64,000 nucleotides of DNA from Onchocerca volvulus (taxonomy: Eukaryota; Nematoda; Chromadorea; Rhabditida; Onchocercidae), in contig HG738138.1 of NCBI GenBank assembly GCA_000499405.2, positions 18,205,753 through 18,269,752 on the forward strand, in the 5' to 3' direction. The number at the start of each line of letters is the position of its first letter. Position 1 is the first letter of the stretch. Under the pieces are notes generated by a model. That model did not search any database, had not been told where the DNA came from, and saw only the letters and a program-made list of their open reading frames with translations. This document shows, piece by piece, positions 62,397 through 64,000 of this stretch. The position numbers and the translations under genes were made by a program.

Positions 62397-63447
62397 CTAA
62401 AACACCGAAATAATTGATTTTCATTTTATTGATTCAAATTTAAAAAACGCCAAGAAATTTTGGAGAAGTTCAAATATCAACTATTAGCGATTCAATTCAT
62501 TTTATTTATTCTTGTTTTATTCCATTTTCCAAATTTACTCCAAAAAGTTTTGCAAAACTAACCAACAAAAAGCATTCACTCTAATATTATTTAGATATGA
62601 ACAAATTATGCTTGATGATATCAACAGAAGAATTGATAAATTACTGCCAATTATCTGAAATTCATCTTTTTTATTTTCATTTCATTAATAAATAATTTAA
62701 AATATCATAGCAATGATAGTTAAATTATGAGTTGGTATTGCAATATTTCTCACTTGAACCTTTCAATATAATAAAGTTTCACCTATAAAATAATATCAAG
62801 CGGTTTGTGTTTTGAGTAACTTCACATTACTCGAAGAAACCTCTGACTATTCGATTATTAGTTTTCAGTATTATCAGTCACCGATGAGCCATACCCCGCT
62901 TTCTTTCTCTCTCTTTCTTTAAATAGAAAAAATTTTTTTATATAAAATATGCAAATCATTCTAACCAAATAATGTTGGATATTAAACAAGCTTAGACTTC
63001 AGTATTCTGAAATTCTGAGATGAAAGATCTCAATGTTGTACTACAAATATCGGGATTATTTAATCATTCAATACGATAGGTATGAGCAATGAAATAATAA
63101 AGAGTGATAAGTATGTTGATCTGCTATGCGATGAAATCATTAAAGAAATTAACGTATTGATCTAATTTCAAATTTTTTAATAACTTACAAACATAATTTT
63201 GCATATTTTGTAAAATTCGTAATGAAGAAGAATTTGAATAAAGATGAACGAAATTATAAAAATATTGGATTTAGATGTGTTAATTGCAGTGTTTGTAAAT
63301 TTGAGAACGAGTGAGGTGTGGAAGAAGAGGAGAATAAGCTTCATGACTTCAACCAAAGTAATCTTCAGTTGTTAGATACTAATAAGACAGAACAATACTA
63401 GATTCATGAATTCAAGAACTGAAAAACTCAAATTGTTGCTGGTCTAG
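62397..63447. other. Spacer between the receptor fragment and the right-edge gene
   Basis: No supported exon. A plus-strand stretch ending about 62659 (YEQIMLDDINRRIDKLLPII) and an ATG-started plus frame from 63244 (MNEIIKILDLDVLIAVFVNL) could be exons of the gene at 63448, but I cannot join them. Expected TM1-4 exons of the minus-strand receptor were not seen. Confidence 0.35.
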
Positions 63448-63609
63448 AAAAAAGCAGCAGAAGACAGCTGGGTAGAGCAAGTAGTCGGTGCACCTTTAAT
63501 AAGTAATCCAGTACAAATACCTGATCAACACAACATGTATGTTGCACGTTATGATAGCGATGGATTTGTGTATTTTGGAAAAGCATGGAATGAAAGTGGC
63601 GTGGTAGAA
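63448..63609 (+). CDS. Nematode DM9/DUF3421-like protein, one exon, partial
   Basis: A 54-codon exon between a GGTCTAG acceptor and a GAA|GTAAGC donor, in phase 0. It reads WVEQVVGAPLISNPVQIP, then MYVARYDSDGFVYFGKAWNE and SGVVE. The pattern of an aromatic residue, a small residue and ARY, followed by GKAWNE.G.V resembles the first repeat of DM9/DUF3421-type proteins abundant in nematodes, whose role is not established. The gene should continue past the right edge: no following exon with a matching phase was recognised up to 64000, where the sequence is A/T-rich intron-like. The 5' exon is not identified. Confidence 0.55.
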
Positions 63610-64000
63610 GTAAGCACCTTTCTTTAATTAAATTTTCCGCTTCATTTCTCACATTCTTTCTCGACTGGATGACGGAAAAAAGTTCAATATTTTATTCCAG
63701 GAACTTTAAGAGATTTTTTTTTGGCTGAAATGAAATACACTTTTAATTCAAGTTTTTCATTTACTGAGTTTTTTTTAAGACCAAAGTTGCATAAAACTGA
63801 AGATTTTTACTTTCCTTTCAAATCTTTTTTAAATTTTATAAAAAATTATGTGAATGAAAGTTTTAATCGAAAATGAACTGTTTCGGATTTTATTATCAAG
63901 TTCGTCAAAATAAAAATTGAAGTTCTATCATCAATTTTCAATGATTCATTTTGAGAATCAATTTTAAGTACCACTTTTTACTTGATAATTCAAATTTCAT

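Noticed and set aside
63428..63652. Minus-strand ORF at the right edge
   Set aside because: Antisense shadow of the plus-strand exon 63448-63609, which has proper splice sites.

Overview
The window looks like a stretch of nuclear chromosome from a nematode, most likely a filarial or other spirurid. It is about 70% A+T, with many introns, long homopolymer runs and pyrimidine-tract plus AG acceptors sitting directly in front of several start codons, as expected for spliced-leader trans-splicing. The encoded proteins (PKC-1, MTK-1, CAL-1, a nematode RPamide-type neuropeptide, a PP1-like phosphatase of the nematode-expanded kind, a nematode chemoreceptor-like 7TM fragment) agree with this. No bacterial operon, rRNA, tRNA or CRISPR array was seen.

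Layout: 0.5-10.7 kb (+) is a complete novel-type protein kinase C (pkc-1, 17 exons, 733 codons). 13.8-17.8 kb (-) is a multi-exon gene for a basic protein I do not recognise. 20.4-21.5 kb (-) is a cytochrome c oxidase assembly factor COA3-like gene, head to head with a small candidate ORF at 21.7-21.9 kb (+). 22.4-33.7 kb (-) is a complete MAP3K4/MTK1-type kinase (mtk-1, about 29 exons, about 1436 residues). 37.8-38.7 kb (+) is a short secreted precursor with one C-terminal FRPG peptide. 41.4-44.4 kb (-) is a PP1-like phosphatase gene whose reading frame is intact except for one in-frame UAA, with a decayed exon copy 1 kb upstream at 45.4 kb. 46.9-49.2 kb (-) is the calmodulin-like gene cal-1. 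49.2-60.0 kb has no gene I can support. 60.0-61.0 kb is compositionally odd and holds the longest single ORF of the window. 61.4-62.4 kb (-) is the C-terminal half of a 7TM receptor, and 63.4 kb to the end (+) holds an exon of a nematode DM9/DUF3421-like protein that runs towards the right edge.

How the genes relate: there is no operon-like spacing. Several belong to signalling pathways (PKC, a stress MAP3K, calmodulin, PP1, a neuropeptide, a GPCR), but each has its own promoter region and joint function is not shown. Exon joins were worked out by hand from splice consensus and reading phase; for pkc-1, mtk-1, cal-1, COA3, the neuropeptide and the PP1-like gene the phases close over the whole gene. 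The most notable points are three phase-supported GC-AG introns in two kinase genes, the single nonsense codon in the PP1-like gene, and the RPamide precursor.
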